A stretch of 64,000 nucleotides of DNA, taken from Bradyrhizobium sp. PSBB068 (lineage in GTDB: Bacteria > Pseudomonadota > Alphaproteobacteria > Rhizobiales > Xanthobacteraceae). The stretch covers positions 3,844,001-3,908,000 of the forward strand of contig CP069300.1 of assembly GCA_016839165.1 (NCBI GenBank), read 5' to 3'. The position numbers and the translations under genes are program-made. Position 1 is the first letter of the stretch. Each line of letters opens with the position of its first letter. The notes beneath the pieces were generated by a model. It was not told the origin of the DNA and did no database searches. It worked only from the letters and a program-made list of their open reading frames with translations. Shown here piece after piece: positions 35,719 through 44,680 of this stretch.

Positions 35719-36489
35719 CTACGCCGCCCGCCGCCGCTCGCGCAGCGCATCGCCGAAGGCCTCGAACAAGGCGCGGTTGATCGGGTTGCGCTGCGGATCG
35801 TATTCGGCGTGCCACTGTACGCCGAGCGCAAAGCCGGGCGCGTCCGCAATGCGGATCGCCTCGATGGTACCGTCCTCGGCAATGCCCTCGATCACGACGC
35901 GTTTGCCGGGCTCGAGGATGCCCTGTCCGTGCAGCGAATTGACCCGGATGGTCTCGCGGCCAAGGATCTTGGCAAATGCCCCGCCGGGCGTCAGCGCGAC
36001 GTCGTGACGGTCGGCGAACACGACGGTCGGATCGGGATGGATCTCGCCGTTCTCCAGCCGCGGCATCCGGTGGTTCATGCGGCCGGGAATCTCGCGGATC
36101 TCCGGATGCAGCGAACCGCCGAACGCGACATTCATCTCCTGCAGGCCGCGGCAGATGCCGAAGATCGGCACGCCGCGCGCGACGCAGGCCTCCGACAGCG
36201 CCAGCGCCACGTCATCGCGGTGGATGTCGTAGGGCTCATGCGCGGCGCAGGGTTCGGTGTTGAAGCGGGTCGGATGAACGTTGGCGCGCGCCCCGGTCAG
36301 CACCACGCCGTCGACCACGTCGAGCAAGGCGCCGACCTCGGTGATTTCGGGGCTGCCCGCGAACATCAGCGGCACGGCGCCCGACACCTCGGCAACCGCG
36401 CGAAGGTTGCGCTCTCCGACCATCTGGACCGTGAAACGATTTTCGATGCGATGGGCGTTTCCGATCACGCCGACCACGGGCCGTCTCAT
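35719..36489 (-). CDS. Class I glutamine amidotransferase-like hydrolase (peptidase C26, PuuD type)
   Basis: 256 residues. The catalytic nucleophile Cys lies in FGICRGLQEMNVAFGG and the His in GVQWHAEYDP, followed by a Glu/Asp region. VVLTGARANVHPTRF matches gamma-glutamyl-gamma-aminobutyrate hydrolases, which act in putrescine degradation. No other puu genes are adjacent, so the substrate is inferred from family only. The ATG at 36489 (MRRPVVGVIG) is preferred to one 6 codons upstream. It is convergent with the aldo/keto reductase gene, 23 bp apart. Confidence 0.88.
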   Translation of the reverse strand: MRRPVVGVIGNAHRIENRFTVQMVGERNLRAVAEVSGAVPLMFAGSPEITEVGALLDVVDGVVLTGARANVHPTRFNTEPCAAHEPYDIHRDDVALALSEACVARGVPIFGICRGLQEMNVAFGGSLHPEIREIPGRMNHRMPRLENGEIHPDPTVVFADRHDVALTPGGAFAKILGRETIRVNSLHGQGILEPGKRVVIEGIAEDGTIEAIRIADAPGFALGVQWHAEYDPQRNPINRALFEAFGDALRERRRAA

Positions 36490-36769
36490 TATTGAAGTCT
36501 CGCGCAATGATTCTTCTAAGTTTGCGACATTACGAAGACGATCATGCCTTCGAGTTCCCCGGGGATCAACCGTCTATTCCTGCACAGGGGGGCTTGCAGG
36601 CCTGCACAGGCTGGCACCCCGGTGGGCCGAAATCCGGCGGAACGCCTGCAGCTCGTCCCCGTTGGCACGGAACGGCAGCGGCAAACCAGCACGGTCCCGC
36701 CCAGCTTGATCCCGGCGAGATTTTCGCCAAAGACTGCACCAGACACCGTCCGCGAAGGGGGAATCACCC

Positions 36770-37912
36770 GTGACTGACTCGGCTGACAATCGCCTGCAGG
36801 CCCGCAACGACCTGGCGTGGGCGATCGCCATCGGCGGCATCGGCATCGTGCTGTTCGCCGCCCTGCTGCTGTTCGCCTGGCAGTTCGCCGCGACGCTGTT
36901 CCTGCTGTTCGCGGGCATGCTGCTCGGGGTCGGCCTCAATGCCATGACCACCCTGCTCGGCCGCCTGACCGGGCTGCCGCATGCGCTCCGGCTTGCGATC
37001 GTCTGCCTGGCGATGGCCGGACTGCTGTCCGGCATCGTGTTCCTCGGCGGCACCACCATCGCGCAGCAGGCCACGGTGCTGAGCAACACCATCAAATCGC
37101 AGCTCGGCAGCGTCAAGGAATTCCTCGAACAGCGCGGCGTCGATACCAGCTACCTGGATTTCGCCAGCGCCGCCGGCGAGGCGAAGCCGGAAGGCACCGC
37201 CGTGGCGACAACGACAACGACGCCGGCAGCGTCGCAGTCGCATGGCATCCCCGGCGCCGGCGCGCTCGCCTCCAGCGGTGGCGCCATCATCAGCCAGACG
37301 TTGAAGGTGCTGCTCGGCACGGTGAGCGCCGTCGGCAATTTCTTCATCGTGCTGTTCCTCGGGCTCGCCTTCGCGGCGCAGCCGAGCATCTACCGCGCCG
37401 GACTGCTGTTCCTCGCGCCGGCTAAATACCGCGGTCAGGCGACCGTCATCGTCGACCGAATCGGTGAGACGCTGGAACGCTGGCTGATCGCGCAGATCAT
37501 CACCATGACCGCGGTGTTCCTCGTCACCTGGATCGGGCTCGCCATCATCGGCATCCCGAGCTCGTTCATCCTCGGAATCCAGGCCGGCCTGCTCGCCTTC
37601 ATCCCGACGGTCGGCGCGATCCTCGGCGGACTGATCGTGGTGCTGGCAAGCCTTGCGACCGGGTGGATCGCGGCGCTATCGGCCTTCATCCTGTTCCTCG
37701 GCGTGCACGCGCTGGAGAGCTACGTCCTGACCCCGATCATCCAGCGCCAGGCGCTCGACATCCCGCCCGCAACGCTGTTCGCGTTCCAGATCCTGCTCGG
37801 CGTCGTGTTCGGCATCTGGGGGCTCGCGCTCGCGCTGCCGCTGATGGCGATCGCCAAGGTGATGATCGATCACTTCAAGGCGGACGATCCGGTACCTGCA
37901 AAGGCCGTATGA
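36770..37912 (+). CDS. AI-2E family transporter (PerM/TqsA type)
   Basis: 380-residue inner-membrane protein with about 8 hydrophobic segments. An N-terminal pair of helices is followed by a periplasmic/cytoplasmic loop (residues about 95-165, with a Thr-rich ATTTTTPAAS run), and a C-terminal bundle has IGIPSSFILGIQAGLLAFIPTVGAILGG, the family hallmark. Members export autoinducer-2 or act as Na+/H+ antiporters or general permeases, so the name says little about the cargo. The GTG at 36770 has AAGGGGGA 7-8 bases upstream. It stands alone, divergent from the amidotransferase gene. Confidence 0.88.
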   Translation: MTDSADNRLQARNDLAWAIAIGGIGIVLFAALLLFAWQFAATLFLLFAGMLLGVGLNAMTTLLGRLTGLPHALRLAIVCLAMAGLLSGIVFLGGTTIAQQATVLSNTIKSQLGSVKEFLEQRGVDTSYLDFASAAGEAKPEGTAVATTTTTPAASQSHGIPGAGALASSGGAIISQTLKVLLGTVSAVGNFFIVLFLGLAFAAQPSIYRAGLLFLAPAKYRGQATVIVDRIGETLERWLIAQIITMTAVFLVTWIGLAIIGIPSSFILGIQAGLLAFIPTVGAILGGLIVVLASLATGWIAALSAFILFLGVHALESYVLTPIIQRQALDIPPATLFAFQILLGVVFGIWGLALALPLMAIAKVMIDHFKADDPVPAKAV

Positions 37913-37919
37913 GCTCGCC

Positions 37920-38156
37920 TCAGGAGAGCAGCAGGACTGCTCCGACGACCATCAGCATCACGCCGAGCAGCATGGCGACCGGCCAGCGGCTCCGCGGTCG
38001 CTGATATCGGCCCTGCGCCCGCCGTTCAGCGATCAGCGCGGTTTCGTATTCATCCGAGTCCGAGAACAGGCAGGCGAAGCCGCTGCCCGCCGAAGCCGCG
38101 TCGGCTTCGAGCGACATCAGGGCTGACTGCAGATTGCGGGTGCGGATCGACTCCAT
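37920..38156 (-). CDS. Small membrane protein of unknown function
   Basis: 78 residues. The soluble N-terminus has one Cys (GFACLFSDSDEYETA). It is followed by a basic patch (RRAQGRYQRPRSRW) and a single C-terminal membrane helix (PVAMLLGVMLMVVGAVLLLS), which suggests a tail-anchored inner-membrane protein with its N-terminus in the cytoplasm. I recognise no family. It lies 23 bp after the diguanylate cyclase stop on the same strand and is convergent with the AI-2E gene, 7 bp away. A TTAA-N7-TTAC element lies at 38180-38194, just upstream. Confidence 0.6.
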   Translation of the reverse strand: MESIRTRNLQSALMSLEADAASAGSGFACLFSDSDEYETALIAERRAQGRYQRPRSRWPVAMLLGVMLMVVGAVLLLS

Positions 38157-38179
38157 GCTGAAAGCATGGGAGTGAATGG

Positions 38180-39418
38180 TTAACCAGTCGTTACCGCGCT
38201 CACGCGCGAGCGGTCACCGGTTTTTTGCCGTGCCGATGCCGGCAGGCCCGCGGTCTTGCGCCGCCAGTTCTCCAGCGAAAGCGGTAATTCCTCGGCCGCT
38301 TCGACGCGGTTGCGGCCGCCGCGCTTGGCCTGGTACAGCGCCGTGTCGGCCGAGGCCAGCAGCACCTCGAGCTCGGTCCCGGCCGGTCCGCCGGCCACGC
38401 CAATGCTGACCGTGGTGTCGACCGCGCCTTCCTCACAGGTGATATTGCTGTTCTCGAACGCCTCCCGGACGCGCTCGGCGACCAGCACGCCCTCCTCCAG
38501 CGAGCACGGCAGCAGCGCCGCGAATTCCTCGCCGCCGATTCGTCCCGACAGATCGCTGATCCTGAGATTGTTGATCACGACGGCGGAGAACAGTTTCAGG
38601 ATCTCGTCGCCCGCGGGATGACCGAAGCGATCATTGATCGACTTGAAATGATCGAGGTCGAAGATCATCACCGTGACCGGCCGGCCGGCAGTGGCCTCGC
38701 GCTCGATCACGCGCGCGCAGGCCTCGGAGAAGCCGCGGCGATTGAGCATGCCGCTCAACGGATCGATCGACGCGGCGGTCTTGTGCACGGCCACCGCACG
38801 GTCCGACACCATCATGAAGATCACGAACACCGTGCCGATCGCGTACAGCACGAGTTCGATCGAGAACAGGCTGACCCAGAAGCTGGAGACGAAATTCTGA
38901 CCGTTCAGCCGCAGCAGGTCGCCGACCAGGATGGGCAGCATCAGGACGCAGCCATGGGCGACCGGGATGACGATCGCAATCCAGCGCCGCTGCATGGCGC
39001 GGCGGCGCTCGCTCCACAGCTCGGAAGCGGTCAGCGCAGCATAGACCGCAACGATCCCGGCGCCGATCGTCAGCCGCATCGCGGGATCCTCGATCGTCGT
39101 CACAGCGCCGATCCACGCGATCGGACCGAGCACGAGGCCCGGCAGATTGGCCTTGCGGCCGTGGAAGATACGCGCGGCATTCCAGACCATGCCGCATGCG
39201 GCGAAGCCGATTGCATTGAGGCCCAGCAGGACGAACCGATCGAGCGTCGAGCCGCCGACCGTCCACAGCGCGACGGAGGCTGCGCCGAGCAGATAGGCGG
39301 TGCCCCACCATTTCAACGCGGGAATGTTCTCCTGCCTGCCGAACAACCAGAGCATGGCGCCGAGCATGCCCGCGACCATGGTGGCGAACAAATAGAGCGT
39401 CGATGGATCGAACGACAT
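38180..39418 (-). CDS. Diguanylate cyclase with N-terminal membrane sensor region
   Basis: 412 residues. Roughly six or seven hydrophobic helices fill residues 5-215, with no named sensor domain visible. A C-terminal GGDEF domain (about 225-385) follows: DPLSGMLNRRGF, FDLDHFKSINDRFGHPAGDE, and the active-site motif SGRIGGEEFAALLP (GGEEF, catalytically competent in the family). No RxxD inhibitory site is seen at the usual position (NNLRISD replaces it). It makes cyclic di-GMP, which would favour sessile growth and polysaccharide production; a link to the EPS locus 11 kb away is speculative. Confidence 0.92.
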   Translation of the reverse strand: MSFDPSTLYLFATMVAGMLGAMLWLFGRQENIPALKWWGTAYLLGAASVALWTVGGSTLDRFVLLGLNAIGFAACGMVWNAARIFHGRKANLPGLVLGPIAWIGAVTTIEDPAMRLTIGAGIVAVYAALTASELWSERRRAMQRRWIAIVIPVAHGCVLMLPILVGDLLRLNGQNFVSSFWVSLFSIELVLYAIGTVFVIFMMVSDRAVAVHKTAASIDPLSGMLNRRGFSEACARVIEREATAGRPVTVMIFDLDHFKSINDRFGHPAGDEILKLFSAVVINNLRISDLSGRIGGEEFAALLPCSLEEGVLVAERVREAFENSNITCEEGAVDTTVSIGVAGGPAGTELEVLLASADTALYQAKRGGRNRVEAAEELPLSLENWRRKTAGLPASARQKTGDRSRVSAVTTG

Positions 39419-39595
39419 AGGTCACCCCAGCCCGGTGTGATGCAACGTCCGCAGGCGCAGATAATGCGGTGATGCAGCGCCAGTGCGAGCCAGCACGCTA
39501 GAAGGCCCGAGTTCCAATTTCGTTTGCACGCACACGCAAGTTTTCTTGAAAAACTGCGCTAATTCGCGTCGAAACACGGCGTCGTTGGACGCAGC

Positions 39596-39619
39596 AAAAA
39601 GGGCGCCTCGCGGCGCCCT
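39596..39619 (-). terminator. rpsI terminator
   Basis: On the minus strand AGGGCGCC-GCGA-GGCGCCC is followed by TTTTTG. The stem is 7-8 bp of G/C, 48 bp after the rpsI stop. Confidence 0.9.
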
Positions 39620-39666
39620 CTGCAACTCGATGCACGCGGCAATTGCCGCGAATTTTAGAACTCGAA

Positions 39667-40143
39667 TTAGCGCTTCGAGAACTGGAAGGACTTGCGGGCC
39701 TTCGCCTTGCCGTACTTCTTGCGCTCGACCGCGCGGCTGTCGCGGGTCAGGAAGCCGCCCTTCTTGAGGACACCGCGCAGCTCGGGCTCGAAGTTGGTCA
39801 GCGCCTTCGAGATGCCGTGCCTGACAGCACCGGCCTGACCGGACAGACCGCCGCCGGCGACGGTGCAGATCACGTCGTACTGGCCGTTGCGGGCGGCCGC
39901 GACCAGCGGCTGCTGGATCATCATGCGAAGCACCGGGCGGGCGAAGTAGATTTCGATGTCACGGGTGTTGACCGAGATCTTGCCGGCGCCCGGCTTGATC
40001 CAGACCCGGGCGACCGCGTCCTTGCGCTTGCCGGTGGCGTAGGCGCGATTGAACTTGTCGACCTTCTTGACGTATTTCGGCGCGTCGGGCGCCGCCGGCT
40101 TGACCTGCGAGAGCTGATCGAGGGACTGCAACGTATCGGACAT
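39667..40143 (-). CDS. rpsI: 30S ribosomal protein S9
   Basis: 158 residues. The conserved S9 core starts at [14 protein letters not shown] and continues through [19 protein letters not shown] to the basic C-terminal tail [12 protein letters not shown], which reaches the ribosomal P site. The N-terminal extension of about 30 residues ([15 protein letters not shown]) is normal in alphaproteobacteria. Its ATG overlaps the rplM stop codon by one base (TAATG), so the two are translationally coupled. Confidence 0.98.
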   Translation of the reverse strand: MSDTLQSLDQLSQVKPAAPDAPKYVKKVDKFNRAYATGKRKDAVARVWIKPGAGKISVNTRDIEIYFARPVLRMMIQQPLVAAARNGQYDVICTVAGGGLSGQAGAVRHGISKALTNFEPELRGVLKKGGFLTRDSRAVERKKYGKAKARKSFQFSKR

Positions 40144-40607
40144 TATGCGGCCCTCGTGTTCTTGCGGTTCAGGGAAGCGATATCGACCTTCTCGGGGCTC
40201 TGCGCTTCATGCGGATGCTCGGCACCCGGATAGACGCGCAGATTGCCCATCTGCATGCGGCCGAGCGGACCGCGCGGGATCATGCGCTCGATCGCCTTCT
40301 CGACGACGCGCTCGGGGAAGCGACCCTCGAGGATCTGCTTCGCGGTGCGCTCCTTGATGCCGCCGATGAAGCCGGTGTGCTTGTAGTAGGTCTTCTGGTC
40401 GCGCTTGCGGCCGGTCAGCACCACATGCGCGGCGTTGACGATGATGACGTTGTCGCCGCAATCGACATGCGGGGTGTAGGTGGGCAGGTGTTTGCCGCGC
40501 AGGCGCATGGCGACGAGCGTGGCGAGACGACCGACGACCAGACCCTTGGCGTCGATCACGACCCACTTCTTCGTCACTTCGGCGGGCTTGGCCGAGAACG
40601 TGCTCAT
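40143..40607 (-). CDS. rplM: 50S ribosomal protein L13
   Basis: 154 residues. The L13 core is clear: [51 protein letters not shown], and the signature [20 protein letters not shown]. The ATG at 40607 ([10 protein letters not shown]) was chosen over an in-frame ATG 27 codons upstream because family members start here. It is the first gene of the rplM-rpsI operon. The 153 bp upstream contains an AT-rich island (about 40700-40760) that probably holds the promoter. Confidence 0.97.
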   Translation of the reverse strand: MSTFSAKPAEVTKKWVVIDAKGLVVGRLATLVAMRLRGKHLPTYTPHVDCGDNVIIVNAAHVVLTGRKRDQKTYYKHTGFIGGIKERTAKQILEGRFPERVVEKAIERMIPRGPLGRMQMGNLRVYPGAEHPHEAQSPEKVDIASLNRKNTRAA

Positions 40608-40760
40608 GTGTGAAATCCGTGAAAAAGAAATCGGCGCCGTATGCGCCGAACTGGGCGGCTTTCTAGAGAAGCCGCGGACACACGTCAATGTCCACGCGCC
40701 ATAATTACATTAGCAAAAACAATAGCTTAAAAATATGGTGCAATAATACCGTGAAAAACA

Positions 40761-41189
40761 CTATTGACTTGGAATGGAATAGGTCGCCGTAACATGGGCG
40801 ATCGGATCGGGCGAGGTACCGGACAGCAAGTTCACCTCACCGACCGCCAGCCGCTTTCCGAGCTTGAGCAGCTTGGCGACCGCAAGCACGTCCTGTCCCG
40901 GCTGGCCCTTGCGCAGGAAGTTGATGTTGAGGTTGGTGGTGACGGCGAGGCCGATTGGCCCGATCGCCGACAGCAGCACCACATACATCGCGAAATCCGC
41001 CAGCCCCATCAGGGTCGGTCCCGACACCGTGCCGCCCGGCCGCAGCATGCGCTCGCTGAAGCGCTGACGCAGCAGAGCCGTCTCGCCGTCAGCGCTCTCG
41101 ATCCTGATATCATCGTGGGTGAACGCCTGCGGAAATTCCTTGCGCAGGAACTCCTCCAGATCAGCTACGCTCATTTTCGCAATTGCCAT
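40761..41189 (-). CDS. PaaI family thioesterase (hotdog fold)
   Basis: 142 residues. A single hotdog domain shows the catalytic-loop pattern GGTVSGPTLMGLADFAMYVV (Asp/Gly helix region) and the strand TTNLNINFLRKGQPGQDVLA. It hydrolyses acyl-CoA thioesters, with an unknown acyl group. It diverges from an enoyl-CoA hydratase gene, sharing a 70-bp gap, which suggests a common role in acyl-CoA turnover, perhaps phenylacetate-like or branched-chain catabolism. The start at 41189 (MAIAKMSVAD) has an alternative at residue 6. Confidence 0.88.
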   Translation of the reverse strand: MAIAKMSVADLEEFLRKEFPQAFTHDDIRIESADGETALLRQRFSERMLRPGGTVSGPTLMGLADFAMYVVLLSAIGPIGLAVTTNLNINFLRKGQPGQDVLAVAKLLKLGKRLAVGEVNLLSGTSPDPIAHVTATYSIPSQ

Positions 41190-41259
41190 GCGGACCCTGC
41201 CCTCGCTTCAGCCAGCCTGTTACATTAAATTGTCACAGACACGATAGTGGAATTTCGCC

Positions 41260-42084
41260 ATGTCCGCCCAAACCGCCGGCGCAGAAGCGCCGCAATCCCC
41301 GATTCTGCTGCGCGAAACCGTCGGCAGTATCGCGCTACTGACGCTCAATCGCCCCGCGGCGCGCAACAGCCTTTCGGAGGGCATGATCGCCGGCCTCCAT
41401 GCTGCGTTGAACGACATCCGCGACGACAGGAACGTCCGCGCCGTCGTGATCGCCGCGAATGGTTCGGCTTATTCCGCCGGGCACGACATGAAGGAGCTCA
41501 CCGCGCGGCGCAGCGATGCCGATCGTGGCCGCGCCTATTTTGCTGAGATCATGAACGCCTGCAGCGCGATGATGCAGGCGATCGTGCACCTGCCGAAGCC
41601 GGTGGTCGCGGCTGTTCAGGGCATCGCCACCGCGGCCGGCTGCCAGCTCGTCGCAAGCTGTGATCTCGCGGTCGCCTCCGAGGCGGCCGCGTTTGCGACG
41701 CCGGGTGTCGACATCGGGCTGTTCTGCTCGACGCCAATGGTGGCGCTGTCGCGCAACGTGCCGCGCAAGCAGGCGATGGAAATGCTGCTGACCGGTGAAC
41801 CCATCTCGGCGGCAACGGCGCAGAGCATCGGCCTCGTCAACCGGGTGGTGCCCGCAGGCACCGAACGCGACGTTGCGATCGCGCTGGCACAGCAGGTCGC
41901 GCTGAAATCGGCCTACACCGTCAAGCTCGGCAAGGAGGCGTTCTATCGCCAGGCAGAGATGAGCCTCACTGAGGCCTATCGCTTCGCGGCTGAAGTGATG
42001 ACCGAGAACATGATGGCGCGCGACGCCGAGGAAGGCATCGGCGCCTTCATCGAGAAGCGCGATCCGAAGTGGCAGGACAAGTAA
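41260..42084 (+). CDS. Enoyl-CoA hydratase/isomerase family protein
   Basis: 274-residue crotonase-fold enzyme. It shows the CoA-binding oxyanion strand SAYSAGHDMKEL and the second oxyanion segment VQGIATAAGCQLVASCDLAVAS. Of the two classical catalytic glutamates, the first position (after AAG) is Gln/Leu rather than Glu, and the second region reads GVDIGLFCST. This resembles ECHDC3-type and crotonase-like members rather than FadB-type hydratases. The exact reaction is therefore uncertain. It is followed 7 bp later by the CoA-binding protein gene, so the two are co-transcribed. Confidence 0.88.
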   Translation: MSAQTAGAEAPQSPILLRETVGSIALLTLNRPAARNSLSEGMIAGLHAALNDIRDDRNVRAVVIAANGSAYSAGHDMKELTARRSDADRGRAYFAEIMNACSAMMQAIVHLPKPVVAAVQGIATAAGCQLVASCDLAVASEAAAFATPGVDIGLFCSTPMVALSRNVPRKQAMEMLLTGEPISAATAQSIGLVNRVVPAGTERDVAIALAQQVALKSAYTVKLGKEAFYRQAEMSLTEAYRFAAEVMTENMMARDAEEGIGAFIEKRDPKWQDK

Positions 42085-42091
42085 GACCAAA

Positions 42092-42676
42092 ATGAACCAC
42101 GACGCCTACGACGATAATTACATCCGCAGCATCCTCAACAACGTCAAATCGATCGCGATGGTCGGCGCCTCGCCGGTCAATGTGCGGCCGAGCTACTTCG
42201 CCTTCAAATATCTGGCGCAGCGCGGCTACGACATGATCCCGGTCAACCCCGGCCATGTCGGCAAGGCGCTGATGGGCAAGCCGTTCGTCGCTTCGCTCGC
42301 GGACATCGATCGGCCGGTCGACATGATCGACATCTTCCGCAATTCCAGCCACATCATGCCCGTGGTCGATGAGGCGCTGAAACTGTCGCCGCAGCCGAAG
42401 GTGATCTGGATGCAGCTCGGCGCACGTGACGATGCCGCCGCCGAGAAGGCCGAGGCCGCCGGCCTCAAAGTGGTGATGAACCGCTGCCCGAAGATCGAGT
42501 ATGGCCGTCTTTCGTCGGAGATCTCCTGGATGGGCGTCAATTCGCGCACCCTGAGTTCCAAGCGCGCGCCGATCCCGACCCAGGGCATGCGGCTGTCGCT
42601 CAACCGCACCAGTTTCGGCGGCGGCCAGACTGCGGCATCCGACCGCGCGGCGAAAAGCAAGACCGAGACCACCTGA
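42092..42676 (+). CDS. CoA-binding domain protein (YccU-like)
   Basis: 194 residues. A Rossmann-type CoA-binding domain (about 12-135) has SIAMVGASPVNVRPSYFAFKYL, then RGYDMIPVNPGHVGKALMGKPFVASL and VIWMQLGARDDAAAEKAEAAG. Solo CoA-binding proteins of this family have no settled function and may protect or sense CoA thioesters. The Ser/Thr-rich C-terminal tail (RAAKSKTETT) is presumably disordered. It is 7 bp downstream of the enoyl-CoA hydratase gene and may serve the same acyl-CoA pathway. Confidence 0.87.
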   Translation: MNHDAYDDNYIRSILNNVKSIAMVGASPVNVRPSYFAFKYLAQRGYDMIPVNPGHVGKALMGKPFVASLADIDRPVDMIDIFRNSSHIMPVVDEALKLSPQPKVIWMQLGARDDAAAEKAEAAGLKVVMNRCPKIEYGRLSSEISWMGVNSRTLSSKRAPIPTQGMRLSLNRTSFGGGQTAASDRAAKSKTETT

Positions 42677-42823
42677 CACCCCGGCGGAATAATCGTTCCG
42701 CTCGTCCGGTATGGCGTAGGATGCCCATTACAAGAAATGGCGGCGCACCCAACTCGCTTGACGGCGGGCGCCGCCGCCATCAGCATGCCGCGCGTTTCGA
42801 CAGGCCACAACAGGACACCAAGA

Positions 42824-44104
42824 ATGACCGATCGCCTTCCGGGATTTTCCACCCTCGCCGTGCACGCCGGCGCACAGCCTGATCCCACCACCGGCGCACG
42901 GGCGACGCCGATCTACCAGACCACGTCATTCGTCTTCAACGATGCCGACCATGCGGCCTCGCTATTCGGCCTGCAGGCCTTCGGCAACATCTATACCCGG
43001 ATCGGCAACCCGACCAACGCTGTGCTCGAGGAACGCGTCGCCGCCCTCGAAGGCGGCACCGCGGCACTCGCCGTCGCCTCCGGCCACGCCGCGCAGCTCG
43101 TCGTGCTGCAACAGCTGTTGAGGCCCGGCGACGAGATCATCGCCGCGCGCAAGCTCTATGGCGGCTCGATCAATCAGTTCACCCACGCCTTCAAGGCGTT
43201 CGGCTGGAATGTGGCCTGGGCCGATCCTGATGAGGTCGAAAGCTTCGAGCGTGCGGTGACGCCGCACACCAAGGCGATCTTCATCGAGTCGATCGCCAAT
43301 CCTGCCGGCAGCATCACCGATATCGAGGCGATCGCCGCCGTTGCGCGCAAGGCCGGCGTGCCGCTGATCGTCGACAACACGCTGGCCTCGCCCTACCTGA
43401 TCAAGCCGATCGACCATGGCGCCGACATCGTCGTGCACTCGTTGACAAAATTCCTCGGCGGCCACGGCAACTCGCTCGGCGGCATCATCGTCGACGCCGG
43501 CACCTTCGACTGGTCGAAGGACAACAAATATCCGATGCTCAGCGAGCCGCGCCCGGAATATCACGGCATCCGGATCCAGGAGACCTTCGGCAATTTCGCC
43601 TTCGCGATCGCCTGCCGCGTGCTCGGCCTGCGCGATCTCGGCCCCGCGCTGTCGCCGTTCAACGCCTTCATGATCCTGACCGGCATCGAGACGCTGCCGC
43701 TACGGATGCAGAAGCACTGCGACAACGCCAAGGCGGTGGCGGAATTCCTCTCCACCCACCCGGCTGTGTCCGCGGTCAACTATGCCGGCCTGCCCGGTGA
43801 TCGGTACAACGCGCTGCAACGCAAATATGCGCCGAAGGGCGCCGGCGCGGTGTTCACCTTCAGCCTCAAGGGCGGTTACGACGCGGGCGTCAACCTGGTG
43901 TCGAACCTGAAGCTGTTCTCGCATCTTGCCAATGTCGGCGACACCCGCTCGCTGGTGATCCACCCGGCCTCGACCACCCACAGCCAGCTCGACGACGCCG
44001 CCAAGGTGAAGTCGGGCGCGGCACCCGAGGTGGTGCGGCTCTCGATCGGCATCGAGGACAAGGAAGACCTGATCGCAGACCTCGACCAGGCGCTGCGCGC
44101 CTGA
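42824..44104 (+). CDS. metY: O-acetylhomoserine aminocarboxypropyltransferase (O-acetylhomoserine sulfhydrylase)
   Basis: 426-residue PLP enzyme of the Cys/Met metabolism family, making homocysteine from O-acetylhomoserine and sulfide. It starts with FSTLAVHAGAQPDPTTGARATPIYQTTSF, continues with ASGHAAQLVVLQQLLRPGDEI, and has the PLP Lys in VHSLTKFLGGHGNSLGG. The C-terminus has NVGDTRSLVIHPASTTHSQL. Length matches MetY rather than the shorter MetZ/MetB. The ATG at 42824 (MTDRLPGF) has CAGGA about 9 bases upstream. I looked for a SAM-II or related riboswitch in the 147-bp leader and saw none. A hairpin follows the stop at 44117-44145. Confidence 0.93.
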   Translation: MTDRLPGFSTLAVHAGAQPDPTTGARATPIYQTTSFVFNDADHAASLFGLQAFGNIYTRIGNPTNAVLEERVAALEGGTAALAVASGHAAQLVVLQQLLRPGDEIIAARKLYGGSINQFTHAFKAFGWNVAWADPDEVESFERAVTPHTKAIFIESIANPAGSITDIEAIAAVARKAGVPLIVDNTLASPYLIKPIDHGADIVVHSLTKFLGGHGNSLGGIIVDAGTFDWSKDNKYPMLSEPRPEYHGIRIQETFGNFAFAIACRVLGLRDLGPALSPFNAFMILTGIETLPLRMQKHCDNAKAVAEFLSTHPAVSAVNYAGLPGDRYNALQRKYAPKGAGAVFTFSLKGGYDAGVNLVSNLKLFSHLANVGDTRSLVIHPASTTHSQLDDAAKVKSGAAPEVVRLSIGIEDKEDLIADLDQALRA

Positions 44105-44116
44105 GCCCGGAGCGGT

Positions 44117-44145
44117 TCCGGAGCGGTGCCCTGCATCGCTCCGGA
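44117..44145 (+). terminator. Hairpin after metY
   Basis: TCCGGAGCG (44117-44125) and CGCTCCGGA (44137-44145) form a perfect 9-bp stem with an 11-base loop, 12 bp after the metY stop. There is no T tract, so it is a weak terminator or a 3' stabiliser. Confidence 0.45.
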
Positions 44146-44261
44146 CGCTCTCCAACGCGACCGCCTTGTCCGTTAACGCTTAATGCCAGCAGGCCACCCG
44201 TTAACGTTCAATCCGGCTTAAAGTGGCAGTGGTAGGCTCCGGATGATTCGGGAGACCATTG

Positions 44262-44666
44262 ATGCTGCGCTGGATATTGCCGCTCGCGATCGCACTGTCT
44301 GCGATGTCGCCTGCTGATGCTGCCGACGGCCCCGTCCCCCCGAAGAGCGCCGCCGTGAAGGCTGCGCGCCAGCTGCCCGCGGGCCTGCCGCGCCCGCACT
44401 ACGCCTACCGCACCACCATTACAGGTCCGACCTATGTACGGCGCGGCCGCCAGCTCGTGGTCGTCGAGCCCAAGGTGATCCCGCTCAACTCAGCGCCGTA
44501 TATCCCGTTCGTGCGGGGAGAACCGCTGCTGCCCGGGTCGTCGTCGCTGCCCGGCTATTACGGTAACGCCGGCTCCTACAGCTATCTCGGCCCGTACTAT
44601 GGCGGTGCCTATGTCGACTACTGGGACCGCCTGCCCTACGCCTGCGGCGTCTACGGCTACTGCTAG
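44262..44666 (+). CDS. Small secreted Gly/Tyr/Pro-rich protein of unknown function
   Basis: 134 residues. An N-terminal Sec signal (MLRWILPLAIALSAMSPADAADG) is followed by a Pro/Arg-rich segment (LPAGLPRPHYAYRTT) and a C-terminal Gly/Tyr-rich stretch (GSYSYLGPYYGGAYVDYW) ending in CGVYGYC. Two cysteines near the C-terminus could form a disulfide. I recognise no named family. The ATG at 44262 has GGAG 7 bases upstream. It lies between metY and nadQ. Two direct CCGTTAACG words (44170-44178 and 44198-44206) stand upstream. Confidence 0.65.
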   Translation: MLRWILPLAIALSAMSPADAADGPVPPKSAAVKAARQLPAGLPRPHYAYRTTITGPTYVRRGRQLVVVEPKVIPLNSAPYIPFVRGEPLLPGSSSLPGYYGNAGSYSYLGPYYGGAYVDYWDRLPYACGVYGYC

Positions 44667-44680
44667 CGCGGGACGAACGC

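Noticed and set aside
42677-42823. Possible SAM-II or SAM/SAH riboswitch before metY
   Set aside because: I could not find the conserved pseudoknot or core sequences; the leader shows only a weak GCGGAA/TTCCGC stem.
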